Positions 20,887-28,722 of a stretch of 31,853 bases of DNA are shown here, one piece after another. This DNA comes from an uncultured Clostridium sp. Lineage in GTDB: Bacteria > Bacillota > Clostridia > TANB77 > CAG-465. The notes under the pieces are model-generated. The model saw only the letters and a program-made list of their open reading frames with translations. It had not been told where the DNA came from and made no database searches. The position numbers were made by a program, and so were the translations under genes. The DNA lies in NCBI GenBank assembly GCA_900553785.1, contig USES01000011.1, forward strand, positions 1 to 31,853. Direction: 5' to 3'. Position 1 is the first letter of the stretch. Each line of letters starts with the position of its first letter.

Positions 20887-23487
20887 TTATTTTTTAATAA
20901 CAAGTTCTCCGTTTGCAAAATCTATTGTAACGTGACTAGATGCAGTAATTTCAGATGTTAATATCTTTTTAGCAATTAGCGTTTCAAGTTTCTTTTGCAC
21001 AAATCTTTTTAGAGGTCTTGCTCCATAAAGTTCATCATAACCATTATCTATTAAGTAGTCTTTGGCTTGCTTTGTAAGTGACAACGTAATATGTTTATCT
21101 TCAAGTCTTTTCTCCAAATCTTTAATTAACAAGTCTAGTATTTTACTTATTTCTTCTTTCTTTAATGGTTTATATAATACAATCTCATCTAATCTATTTA
21201 AAAACTCTGGTCTAAAACTATGTTTAAGCAATTCTTGTACCTTTTGTTGTGCCTCTTGAGAAATTTCGCCATTTTCTCCTATACCCTCTAAAATATATTC
21301 AGAGCCTAAATTAGATGTAAGTATTATAATAGTATTTTTAAAGTCTACTGTTCTACCTTGTGAATCTGTAATACGTCCATCATCTAAAACTTGTAACAAT
21401 ATATTAAATACATCTGGATGTGCTTTTTCTATCTCATCAAATAGTACAACAGAATATGGTTTTCTTCTAACTGCTTCTGTAAGCTGTCCGCCCTCTTCAT
21501 ATCCTACATATCCTGGAGGTGCGCCAATTAACCTAGATACAGAATACTTCTCCATATACTCAGACATATCTATTCTTACAATATTTTTCTCATCGTCGAA
21601 TAGGCTTTCAGCTAATGCTTTTGCAAGCTCTGTTTTACCAACACCTGTTGGCCCTAAAAATAAGAATGAACCTATAGGTCTTTTTGGATCACTAATTCCA
21701 GCTCTTGAACGAATTATTGCTTCGGACACCTTTTCTACTGCCTCATCTTGGCCAATAACCCTTTTATGTAATATGTCTGCTAAATGAAGTAGCTTTTCTC
21801 TCTCACCTTCAACTAATTTTGCAACAGGTATTCCAGTCCATCTTGAAACTATTTTTGCGATTTCATCTTCGGTTACTTTATTACGCAACAAATTACTATC
21901 GCTATTTTTCTCTTTTTCAGCCTTTTCTTCCTCTTCTTTTAATTTATTTTGAAGTTCTGGAAGTTTACCATACTTAAGTTCAGCTGCCCTATTTAATTCA
22001 TAAGATCTTTCCGCTTGTTCAATTTCACCATTTACTCTTTCAATTTCTTCACGTAATTTTTGTACTTTAGAAATAGCTTCCTTTTCATTTTCCCATTTTG
22101 CTTTCATTGAATCAAATTTAGTCTTAAGTTCAGCTTTTTCATGTTGTATATCCTCTAGTCTTTTCTTAGAAATATCGTCTTTTTCTTTAGACAAAGCTGT
22201 TTCTTCTATTTCTAATTGCATCATTTTTCTTGAGATTTCATCTAGTTCAGTTGGCATAGACTGCATTTCTGTTTTGATTGTACTACAAGCTTCATCTACC
22301 AAGTCTATTGCTTTATCTGGTAAAAATCTATCTGAAATATATCTGTGTGACATAACTGCCGCTGCAATTAATGCATTATCTGCAATTTTTACTCCATGAT
22401 ACACCTCATAACGTTCTTTCAAGCCTCTTAAAATAGTAATAGTATCTTCAACAGAAGGTTCATCTACCATTACTGGTTGGAAACGTCTTTCTAGTGCTTG
22501 ATCTTTTTCAATATATTGGCGATATTCGTTTAGTGTTGTTGCACCTATACAATGCAACTCTCCACGTGCAAGCATTGGCTTTAGTATATTTCCTGCATCC
22601 ATTGCTCCATCTGTTTTACCAGCGCCTACTATTGTGTGTATTTCATCTATAAACAGTATAATTCTGCCTTCGCTTTTCTTAATTTCTTGTAATACTGCTT
22701 TTAATCTTTCCTCGAATTCGCCTCTATATTTTGCACCAGCAACTAGCGCTCCCATATCTAGTGAAAATATTGTGCAGTCTTTTAAGCCTTCTGGCACATC
22801 TCCTCTTACTATTCTTAATGCCAAACCCTCTGCAATAGCTGTTTTACCAACACCAGGTTCGCCAATTAAACAAGGATTATTTTTAGTCTTTCTAGATAGT
22901 ATCCTTATTACATTACGTATTTCAGTATCCCTGCCTATTACTGGGTCAAGTTTTTGCTCACGAGCAAGTTTTACTAAATCTTGACCATACTTTTTAAGCG
23001 CATCATATGTTTCCTCTGGGCTATCCGTTGTAACACGGCTCTCCCCTCTTACAGAAGCCAATACCTTTAAAAAAGCAGGCTTTGTAATACCAAATGTTTT
23101 AAACAGTTCCTTTAAATTGCTATTTAAATTTTCAAGTAAAGAAATCATGATATGTTCAACTGAAACATATTCATCTTTCATTTTAGCAGCTTGCTTTTCG
23201 GCATCGTTTAAAACTAAATCTGTGTCTTGCGATACATATATGCTGTCCATTTTTCTTGCTTGCCCTGTAACACGTGGTTTTTTATCTACTAGCTCTTTTA
23301 CACTTTTTTCAAAGCTATCCTCTACTCCCATTTTCTTTAGTAATTCTTTTATTAAACTATTATCCTGTTCAAGCAAAGCAAGTAGCAAATGCTCTTGTTC
23401 TATTTGCGGGTTAGAATTCCTTGATGCTATGCTTTGAGCTTCTTCCAAAGCTTCAACAGATTTTCTAGTGAATTTTTGTATGTTCAT
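20887..23487 (-). CDS. clpB: ATP-dependent disaggregase ClpB
   Basis: An 866-residue HSP100 chaperone with all ClpB parts. These are the double N-domain (FTRKSVEALEEAQSIA and NDAEKQAAKMKDEYVSVEHI), NBD1 with Walker A GEPGVGKT and Walker B ILFIDEIH, the coiled-coil middle domain (about residues 400-540), and NBD2 with GPTGVGKT and VLFDEIEKAH. The middle domain separates it from ClpC/ClpA. It rescues aggregated proteins with DnaK. ATG at 23487 is chosen for its AAGGAGG site; an upstream in-frame ATG at 23538 would precede that site. Single-gene unit with its own terminator. A TATAAT lies at about 23531-23536; no clear CIRCE or CtsR operator was found. Confidence 0.97.
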   Translation of the reverse strand: MNIQKFTRKSVEALEEAQSIASRNSNPQIEQEHLLLALLEQDNSLIKELLKKMGVEDSFEKSVKELVDKKPRVTGQARKMDSIYVSQDTDLVLNDAEKQAAKMKDEYVSVEHIMISLLENLNSNLKELFKTFGITKPAFLKVLASVRGESRVTTDSPEETYDALKKYGQDLVKLAREQKLDPVIGRDTEIRNVIRILSRKTKNNPCLIGEPGVGKTAIAEGLALRIVRGDVPEGLKDCTIFSLDMGALVAGAKYRGEFEERLKAVLQEIKKSEGRIILFIDEIHTIVGAGKTDGAMDAGNILKPMLARGELHCIGATTLNEYRQYIEKDQALERRFQPVMVDEPSVEDTITILRGLKERYEVYHGVKIADNALIAAAVMSHRYISDRFLPDKAIDLVDEACSTIKTEMQSMPTELDEISRKMMQLEIEETALSKEKDDISKKRLEDIQHEKAELKTKFDSMKAKWENEKEAISKVQKLREEIERVNGEIEQAERSYELNRAAELKYGKLPELQNKLKEEEEKAEKEKNSDSNLLRNKVTEDEIAKIVSRWTGIPVAKLVEGEREKLLHLADILHKRVIGQDEAVEKVSEAIIRSRAGISDPKRPIGSFLFLGPTGVGKTELAKALAESLFDDEKNIVRIDMSEYMEKYSVSRLIGAPPGYVGYEEGGQLTEAVRRKPYSVVLFDEIEKAHPDVFNILLQVLDDGRITDSQGRTVDFKNTIIILTSNLGSEYILEGIGENGEISQEAQQKVQELLKHSFRPEFLNRLDEIVLYKPLKKEEISKILDLLIKDLEKRLEDKHITLSLTKQAKDYLIDNGYDELYGARPLKRFVQKKLETLIAKKILTSEITASSHVTIDFANGELVIKK

Positions 23488-23600
23488 AAATATACCTCCT
23501 TTTTTGTATAATCTCTTATGCCAACATATATTATACAACCTTTCATACCTTTTTACTAGTATTTAACATAATTGTACATATTACAACATAAATCACATAA

Positions 23601-24092
23601 TTACTCTATATCTATTTTACAAACTATATGCCCACTTTCTTGTATAATTTGAACCAAATCACCTATTTTTAGCCACACTGTTGCAGTATTTTCATTTGGA
23701 TGAATTCCAATAATGCCTCTGTTATCATAAAACGCTTTATCTATATAAAACTTAACCTTATTTTCCTTGTCAGATAAAAGTCCAAATGGTGATACAGAGC
23801 CTGGTATTAGCTTTAAAATTTCATTTAATTCTTCACTTGATGCAAAGCTTAAAGGTCTTGTGTTGTTAGTGCGTCTAAACTCTTTTAAATCTACTTTTTT
23901 GTTTCCTTTTACTGTTATTAAATAATAATTGTTATGTTTATCATCTCGAACGAAAAGGTTTTTAGCTTCCGACTCCGGATAAGGAATCTCTACATTAGGC
24001 ACTTCAGACATTGAATACACAGCCTCATGCTCTGTTATTTCATACCATATATTTTTGTTCTTTAAAAATTCATATACTTCTTGTTTATTCAT
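23601..24092 (-). CDS. proX: Prolyl-tRNA editing protein (ProX/PrdX type)
   Basis: A 163-residue stand-alone editing domain of the YbaK/ProX family. It hydrolyses Ala-tRNA(Pro) misacylated by prolyl-tRNA synthetase. Family features are the N-terminal YEFLKNKNIWYEITEHEAVY, NLFVRDDKHNNYYLITVKGN with the key lysine, RPLSFASSEELNEILKLIPG, and the glycine-rich SVSPFGLLSD and GIIGIHPNENTATVWL segments. The order is close to ProX/PrdX of Clostridia rather than Cys-tRNA(Pro) deacylase YbaK. No proline reductase (prd) genes are seen nearby, so a housekeeping role is more likely. The ribosome-binding site is weak (AGGT). Confidence 0.88.
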   Translation of the reverse strand: MNKQEVYEFLKNKNIWYEITEHEAVYSMSEVPNVEIPYPESEAKNLFVRDDKHNNYYLITVKGNKKVDLKEFRRTNNTRPLSFASSEELNEILKLIPGSVSPFGLLSDKENKVKFYIDKAFYDNRGIIGIHPNENTATVWLKIGDLVQIIQESGHIVCKIDIE

Positions 24093-24195
24093 ATCATTTT
24101 ACCTATATTAACTAACAAAACGTTCTTGCGCATATTCTACACCCCACATGTGTATTATATCACAAAAATAATTGTATGAAATACTTTTTATACAA

Positions 24196-24226
24196 ATTAA
24201 CACTATATAAATTTGACCATAAAATA
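24196..24226 (+). promoter_or_regulatory. Sigma-K-like promoter of the collagen-like gene
   Basis: ATTAAC (24196-24201), 16 bases, CATAAAATA (24218-24226), about 35 bases before the ATG. It agrees with the sigma-K pattern AC-N16/17-CATAnnnTA and has no good sigma-A -35 box. The same pattern and spacing recur before the convergent operon (27722-27752). Confidence 0.6.
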
Positions 24227-24261
24227 TATAGAGTGTATTTTTTATTATACTAGGAGGTATT

Positions 24262-25227
24262 ATGAATAATTGCTTTAATAACAAACCGTTTTGTCACTGC
24301 AAACCTGTTTATCTAACAGGTGCGACAGGACCTACTGGCCCTCAAGGTCCAAAAGGAGAAAAGGGAGATACTGGTGTGCAAGGTATACAAGGAATTCAAG
24401 GTATAACTGGGCCCACAGGAGCAACAGGGCCACAAGGTGTTCCTGGTCCAGCTACTGTAACAATTGGCACAGTCGAAACAGTTGAATCAAATGTACCTGC
24501 AAATGTAGAAAACGCTGGCACACCAGAGGATGTAGTTTTAAACTTTAAAATACCTAAAGGAATTAAAGGCGACAAAGGCGACAAAGGTGATTTAGGTCCT
24601 AGGGGATTGCCTGGGGAAATTGGGCGAACTGAACATATTTCCATAAACGGAGTCGAATCAATAGAAGCTGGTGAAACTGCACAAGTTTTAGACGACTTTG
24701 AAAATATGGTACATTATCTAACTTTTTACATCCCAAAGGGTGAAAAAGGTGAAAAAGGCGATATTGGACCTCAAGGACCGGCAGGTAGTGGAGGTGGTGT
24801 AACCGCTTTTAATGCTATTATATTTGCTTCTTACAATATTTCAAATATAGCAAAACCACTTGAAATAGGTGAAAAAATATTTATTCCTGAATCAACTAAC
24901 GTATTTAGCATACCAACTACAAATGATATTGATGTTGACGTAACTGGCATTTATGAAATAACACTCTGTGGTAAAATATCCGGTGTAACCGAAACAAATG
25001 GTGGAAAATTTTTACTCTTAAACAAAACAACTGGAACTGTTATTAACAACTTAACTTTTGAGCTAAAAGAAGGAACTACACAAGACATGACATTTTCTGG
25101 CACTACAATTACACAAATATTTGCACCAGCCGCTTTTCAAGTCGTAGCAAGTATTAGTAGTAATCCAGCGACTGCTAATATTACATTTTCAGACATAAAC
25201 TTAATTATGAAAAGATATAACATGTAA
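24262..25227 (+). CDS. Collagen-like surface protein with BclA-type C-terminal domain
   Basis: A 321-residue protein. A short Cys-rich N-terminus (CFNNKPFCHCKP) is followed by three collagen-like blocks: 15 Gly-X-Y triplets at 20-64, eight at 100-123 and about six at 160-177. Between them are two 35-residue beta-rich modules ending LNFKIPKG and LTFYIPKG, a layout also seen in phage-fibre collagen repeats. Residues 180-321 resemble the C1q/TNF-like trimerising domain of exosporium BclA proteins. There is no signal peptide, cell-wall motif or transmembrane helix, as expected if it is assembled on the spore from the mother cell. GGAGG precedes the ATG, and the promoter is sigma-K-like. A phage-tail origin is the main alternative, but no phage genes are nearby. 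Confidence 0.82.
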   Translation: MNNCFNNKPFCHCKPVYLTGATGPTGPQGPKGEKGDTGVQGIQGIQGITGPTGATGPQGVPGPATVTIGTVETVESNVPANVENAGTPEDVVLNFKIPKGIKGDKGDKGDLGPRGLPGEIGRTEHISINGVESIEAGETAQVLDDFENMVHYLTFYIPKGEKGEKGDIGPQGPAGSGGGVTAFNAIIFASYNISNIAKPLEIGEKIFIPESTNVFSIPTTNDIDVDVTGIYEITLCGKISGVTETNGGKFLLLNKTTGTVINNLTFELKEGTTQDMTFSGTTITQIFAPAAFQVVASISSNPATANITFSDINLIMKRYNM

Positions 25228-25234
25228 TTATCAA

Positions 25235-25268
25235 AAATAATGGTAAGGAATTTTTCTTACCATTATTT
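25235..25268. terminator. Bidirectional terminator at the centre of the convergent island
   Basis: AAATAATGGTAAG and CTTACCATTATTT form a perfect 13-bp stem. It lies eight bases past the collagen-like gene and eight bases past the end of the opposing Cna-B-like gene, so it ends both transcripts. Confidence 0.88.
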
Positions 25269-25275
25269 CTGTACT

Positions 25276-25818
25276 TTAAGAATCTGTAAGAATTATCTGA
25301 CCAGTTTCAATCGGAATGTTTGCATAATTTGCATCAACTAATGTAAAATTACGTTCAGGTGCTATAGGGTTTGCAATCTCTACTGTAGATGTCTGTTCTG
25401 TAAGTGTAATTTCTTTTTGCGTATTATCGAAAGTATGACCACCGTCACTTGCTATCTGTTTGTAATAAAATTTTATTCCACTTTCTGCCAGCCACGGAAC
25501 ATTTTGAAATGTTGCATTTCCATCAATTCCAGTAATAATTGGATCTCCATAGGACTTTCCTGTGCTATCTGTCCTTACAAATTTTGCTCCTATAACTTGC
25601 ACGCCTGAAGAACTTCCTGTTTCGGTAACATGAAACGTAACCGTACCGTTAGCAGATATTGTAAACGCATACGTATCTGTACCTGATACAATTGTTACAC
25701 TATTTGGGTCTAGTGTGCTCGCATCATATCCAGGTACAGCAGCTTCTGCATTATACATACCCTCAACTAGATTTATACTTCCTTTTCCCTCTGTTATTGG
25801 GACTGTATGTCTTGCCAT
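25276..25818 (-). CDS. Cna-B/SpaA-like beta-sandwich protein
   Basis: A 180-residue beta-rich protein. The middle part (VIGAKFVRTDSTGKSYGDP, then GIDGNATFQNVPWLAESGIK and KEITLTEQTSTVEIANP) follows the Cna-B/SpaA prealbumin-like pattern of Gram-positive surface proteins. An N-terminal unit (SVTIVSGTDTYAFTISANGT) and a C-terminal NFTLVDANYANIPI strand flank it. There is no signal peptide, LPxTG or other anchor. Its ATG lies 26 bases after the stop of the beta-helix/WxL gene and has AAGGAGG, so it is the second gene of that operon. It probably works with that protein on a surface, perhaps the spore. Whether it forms an isopeptide bond cannot be told. Confidence 0.65.
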   Translation of the reverse strand: MARHTVPITEGKGSINLVEGMYNAEAAVPGYDASTLDPNSVTIVSGTDTYAFTISANGTVTFHVTETGSSSGVQVIGAKFVRTDSTGKSYGDPIITGIDGNATFQNVPWLAESGIKFYYKQIASDGGHTFDNTQKEITLTEQTSTVEIANPIAPERNFTLVDANYANIPIETGQIILTDS

Positions 25819-25844
25819 AAATATTTTCCTCCTTAATTTTCATA

Positions 25845-27701
25845 CTATATTTCTATACTCCAAACGACTTTAGTAGAGTATTCTTCGCTTGTATCTAAAG
25901 TGATATTATCTAAATTTACCATTAATCCCCTTTCTTTTGAGAAAGTAATTTTACTCACGCTTACTCCTTCTGTTCCTCCTTCTGCCTCATATACTAAAAG
26001 TTGCTCTGTTTTTAGCGTTACAAGAGTGTTATCAAATTTTCTAAAAGTTAATGCATTATCTAGTACTTTACCACTATTTGACTGTAGTGGATTTGTAATA
26101 TACGCATATAGCTTCCATGCCGTACTAATACGCCTGCTATCTACTATTGTTATAATTTGACTATCTATCTTTTGTAGTAAGTTTGGGGCATCAGGCATAG
26201 GGTTTAAATCAAAAACAACATTAGGTGTAACACTCATAAGAGTAAGTTCCCCATCATACGGAGTAGTTATACTTCTTGTATCATATGCACCATCTAAACA
26301 AGATATAAATTTAATTTCTGTGCCGTCTGCAATTGCCGTTTGTATGTTATATTCAAAAAGTCCATCAACATCAGTTCTAACTACTTCTTCTATCCCTCCG
26401 TACACTATTTTAACATCTGTTAATTCTGCAGTATGACCAGATATTGTGGTAGATGCACTTGTTATCGGATGTATATTTACTTTTGTTCTTCCAATTGTAA
26501 GTACCTTCTTACTTTGAAAAGAAAAATTACTTAAATCTGGTAACATACTTAATTCGTCCGCAGTAAAATTATTAGATGTAATAGTTGTTGTTGTTTTGTC
26601 TATTACACCTGTCACTTGTGCTAAATATTTTTCCTTGTACCAATATAATATTGGTAAATCATATATAGTAAAAGCGTTTTCAAAATCTGACGCCTCTGTC
26701 CACATATTTATACGGTTAAATTTTAGTGAAAACTCAACTGGATTATTGGTATAAAGTACATTTGCGTTTTTGGTATATATAGAAAATTTTTTAGGGTTAT
26801 CTATCGTAATCTTTTGATTAGTCCCCTTAAAATAAATATTATAATTATCTGATGGTGTACTAGAATATGTGTTTAATATATACACACTTGCTCCTTCATT
26901 TACAGTAAAGTTTCCATATACATTCCACATAGGGACTCTTTGATGACTTTTTTCAATGAATGTAAAATTTGCATTTTCTTCAATCATCACATCTCTTACA
27001 CCGTGTGTGGTAATAGCAGCAAAGCCATTGCCTGTAACTAGATTTACTTCAGCACCGTGTGAAATTGTGAAGTCTATTTTGTTTGTTCCAGTTATTATTT
27101 CATTATTTGTATTTATTGTTACACGGCTATCCGGCAAAAATTTAAGATATCCCCACCTATCTTTATATAAAAACACAGTACTAGTTGAGGCTGCGCTATT
27201 TATTGATGTTTTTCCCCCTATTTCTATTTTATTACAGTCACATACTCTTTGTGCTGCAATGCTATTGGTTTCTTTTACTTGAATATTGCTATCTACTATT
27301 CTGGTTACCCCGTAATCGTTATATGATAGTTCAATTCCATTAAATCCCACATTATTATACTCCACATAAACTTGGCTATATAAAAGGCTAGCAGGAACAG
27401 ATATTACACCAAATGAATGTGAACTAACTATATCAATATTCTTAACTAATATCTTTTCATTAGTTTCACTCACTGTTATTACATTTATAAGTTCAGTTAA
27501 ATAATTTGTGTAAGTGTGTTTTACATTATTATAAGTTCCGTCTATAACAACAATCTTTTTATTTGAATTTATTACAAAACCTTTTTCTAATGTTATATCA
27601 CTATCTAAATAGATATAAACATAACCGTTATCTTCGCTTAAAGCAGTTTCAAATTCTTCACTTGTTGATACTACAACGGTCTTACCATCTATTATTTGCA
27701 T
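25845..27701 (-). CDS. Beta-helix protein with C-terminal WxL-like domain
   Basis: A 618-residue protein. Residues 1-330 form a pectate-lyase-like right-handed beta-helix adhesin region (VVVSTSEEFETALSEDNGYV, KGFVINSNKKIVVIDGTYNN, then repeated short beta turns). Residues of roughly 400-500 look like a bacterial Ig-like domain (VRTDVDGLFEYNIQTAIADG). The last 90 residues carry a WxL-type pattern: WKL at 529, then GKVLDNALTF, ITFSKERGLMVNL and a closing VVWSIEI. WxL domains bind peptidoglycan non-covalently. Unlike usual WxL proteins it starts MQIIDGKTVVVS, with no signal peptide. GGAGG precedes ATG 27701, and the promoter is sigma-K-like. First gene of a two-gene operon. A spore-coat or exosporium adhesin is the favoured reading. 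Confidence 0.7.
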   Translation of the reverse strand: MQIIDGKTVVVSTSEEFETALSEDNGYVYIYLDSDITLEKGFVINSNKKIVVIDGTYNNVKHTYTNYLTELINVITVSETNEKILVKNIDIVSSHSFGVISVPASLLYSQVYVEYNNVGFNGIELSYNDYGVTRIVDSNIQVKETNSIAAQRVCDCNKIEIGGKTSINSAASTSTVFLYKDRWGYLKFLPDSRVTINTNNEIITGTNKIDFTISHGAEVNLVTGNGFAAITTHGVRDVMIEENANFTFIEKSHQRVPMWNVYGNFTVNEGASVYILNTYSSTPSDNYNIYFKGTNQKITIDNPKKFSIYTKNANVLYTNNPVEFSLKFNRINMWTEASDFENAFTIYDLPILYWYKEKYLAQVTGVIDKTTTTITSNNFTADELSMLPDLSNFSFQSKKVLTIGRTKVNIHPITSASTTISGHTAELTDVKIVYGGIEEVVRTDVDGLFEYNIQTAIADGTEIKFISCLDGAYDTRSITTPYDGELTLMSVTPNVVFDLNPMPDAPNLLQKIDSQIITIVDSRRISTAWKLYAYITNPLQSNSGKVLDNALTFRKFDNTLVTLKTEQLLVYEAEGGTEGVSVSKITFSKERGLMVNLDNITLDTSEEYSTKVVWSIEI

Positions 27702-27721
27702 ATTTTAGTTTCCTCCTTTTA

Positions 27722-27752
27722 TACTTTATGACAAGCTATTAAAAATGTTAAT
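27722..27752 (-). promoter_or_regulatory. Sigma-K-like promoter of the beta-helix/WxL operon
   Basis: Minus strand ATTAAC (27747-27752), 16 bases, CATAAAGTA (27722-27730), about 20 bases before the ATG. It has the same hexamer, spacing and -10 core as the promoter of the collagen-like gene, although the 16-base spacers are unrelated. Confidence 0.6.
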
Positions 27753-27778
27753 ATATAACTATAATTTGCAAAAATAAA

Positions 27779-27805
27779 TAGAGTATATCTATATGATACA
27801 CTCTA
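27779..27805 (-). terminator. Terminator of the 166-aa GNAT gene
   Basis: Minus strand TAGAGTGTATC and GATATACTCTA pair with one G-U, ending in TTTATTTTT, 30 bases after the stop codon. Confidence 0.8.
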
Positions 27806-27834
27806 TACTTGTCTAAAAGGCACATTTATATATC

Positions 27835-28335
27835 TTAATCTCCAATATCCTTTATTAAAGCAATATTCTCTCCTCTTTCATTTACATATTTATCTACTAC
27901 TTTATAATTATCTTGCAACATATTATTCAATGAATACAAATTGTTCGCACAAACCTTTGTAAATAGATACTTTTTGTTAATATTTCTACAATATCTATCC
28001 AATATTTTTAACATTTCTTTTTGATAACCATGTCCAATATAGTCAGGACTTACCATTATAGGTCCTAAAGAACCTACCAAACTTTCAGAATAAAAAACGT
28101 TATGTTTTGCTAATGATTTTTCATTTATAGGCATATAAAACATCGAACATACCAAATTATCATTATCATAATATAACCAGATTTTGCCTCCATTTTTCAA
28201 TATATCAATTATTTCATCTCTAGTAAATATACCTAACCACTCAGGATACTCCATATTATCCCTAACATATTTATAAAGTTTTAAATAGTCATCCAAATTA
28301 ACATTATCACTTACACACTTAAATATTTCTAACAT
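27835..28335 (-). CDS. GNAT family N-acetyltransferase
   Basis: A 166-residue GNAT fold protein. GSLGPIMVSPDYIGHGYQKE is the beta4 strand plus acetyl-CoA loop (GHGYQ instead of the usual GxGxG/A), followed by MLKILDRYCRNINKKYLFTK. NLYSLNNMLQDNYKVVDKYV is the family's C-terminal helix-strand. Substrate unknown. Start at 28335 with AGGAGA. It is unrelated in sequence to the RimJ/RimL-type GNAT at 7674-8246. Confidence 0.75.
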   Translation of the reverse strand: MLEIFKCVSDNVNLDDYLKLYKYVRDNMEYPEWLGIFTRDEIIDILKNGGKIWLYYDNDNLVCSMFYMPINEKSLAKHNVFYSESLVGSLGPIMVSPDYIGHGYQKEMLKILDRYCRNINKKYLFTKVCANNLYSLNNMLQDNYKVVDKYVNERGENIALIKDIGD

Positions 28336-28377
28336 AATGTCTCCTATGTCTTTATCATTTTTATATCAATCAAAATC

Positions 28378-28661
28378 TTATAAAGATATAATCATATCTA
28401 AATTGTAATATTTAACTTTTCTTTCAATTTTTCGATTTCCTTCTTTTTGAACTGTCAAGAATTCCTTGACAGTTGAATTTATGTCTAATTCTTCTTCATC
28501 AAAGATATTTTTAATATGTAAACTTATATTTTGTTTAGTCGTATCATATAAGTCTGCCATTTGTTGTTGAGATAGCCATACTGTTTCATCTTCAAGTTTT
28601 ACATCTATTTTTGTTTTACCATCTTCTAATTGATATATTACAATATTATTTTTTCTTCCAT
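28378..28661 (-). pseudogene. RhuM-family (virulence RhuM/DOC-associated) remnant
   Basis: The readable part is VIYQLEDGKTKIDVKLEDET, then VWLSQQQMADLYDTTKQNIS, LHIKNIFDEEELDINS and YYNLDMIISL, followed by a stop. This is the N-terminal third of RhuM proteins, which normally continue VGYRVKS and run to about 330 residues. The natural start, ATG at 28661 with AAAGGAG seven bases before it, reads MEEKIIL and a stop. One more A in the A6 run (28649-28654) would join it to the domain. So there is a 5' frameshift and a 3' deletion. An in-frame TTG at 28698 lies inside the secA terminator and is not credible. Confidence 0.75.
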
Positions 28662-28684
28662 TAAAAATCTCCTTTTTAAATTTA

Positions 28685-28719
28685 AAAGGTGTCAACAAAA
28701 TATTTTCGTTGGCACCTTT
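28685..28719 (-). terminator. Terminator of secA
   Basis: Minus strand AAAGGTG-C-CAAC pairs with GTTG-A-CACCTTT across one mismatch, then TAAATTT, just past the secA stop. Confidence 0.75.
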
Positions 28720-28722
28720 ATC

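Noticed and set aside
23480..23600. Two GGT-headed heptads ten bases apart (GGTATGA, GGTTGTA on the minus strand) before clpB, as a CtsR operator
   Set aside because: Only the GGT heads match the CtsR repeat GGTCAAA; the rest is unlike it. No CIRCE repeat was found either, so no heat-shock operator is called.
28453..28480. Inverted repeat AACTGTCAAG-AATTC-CTTGACAGTT as a regulatory site
   Set aside because: It lies in the coding frame of the RhuM remnant (STVKEFLTVQ) and has no T-run or promoter next to it, so it is probably a coding coincidence.
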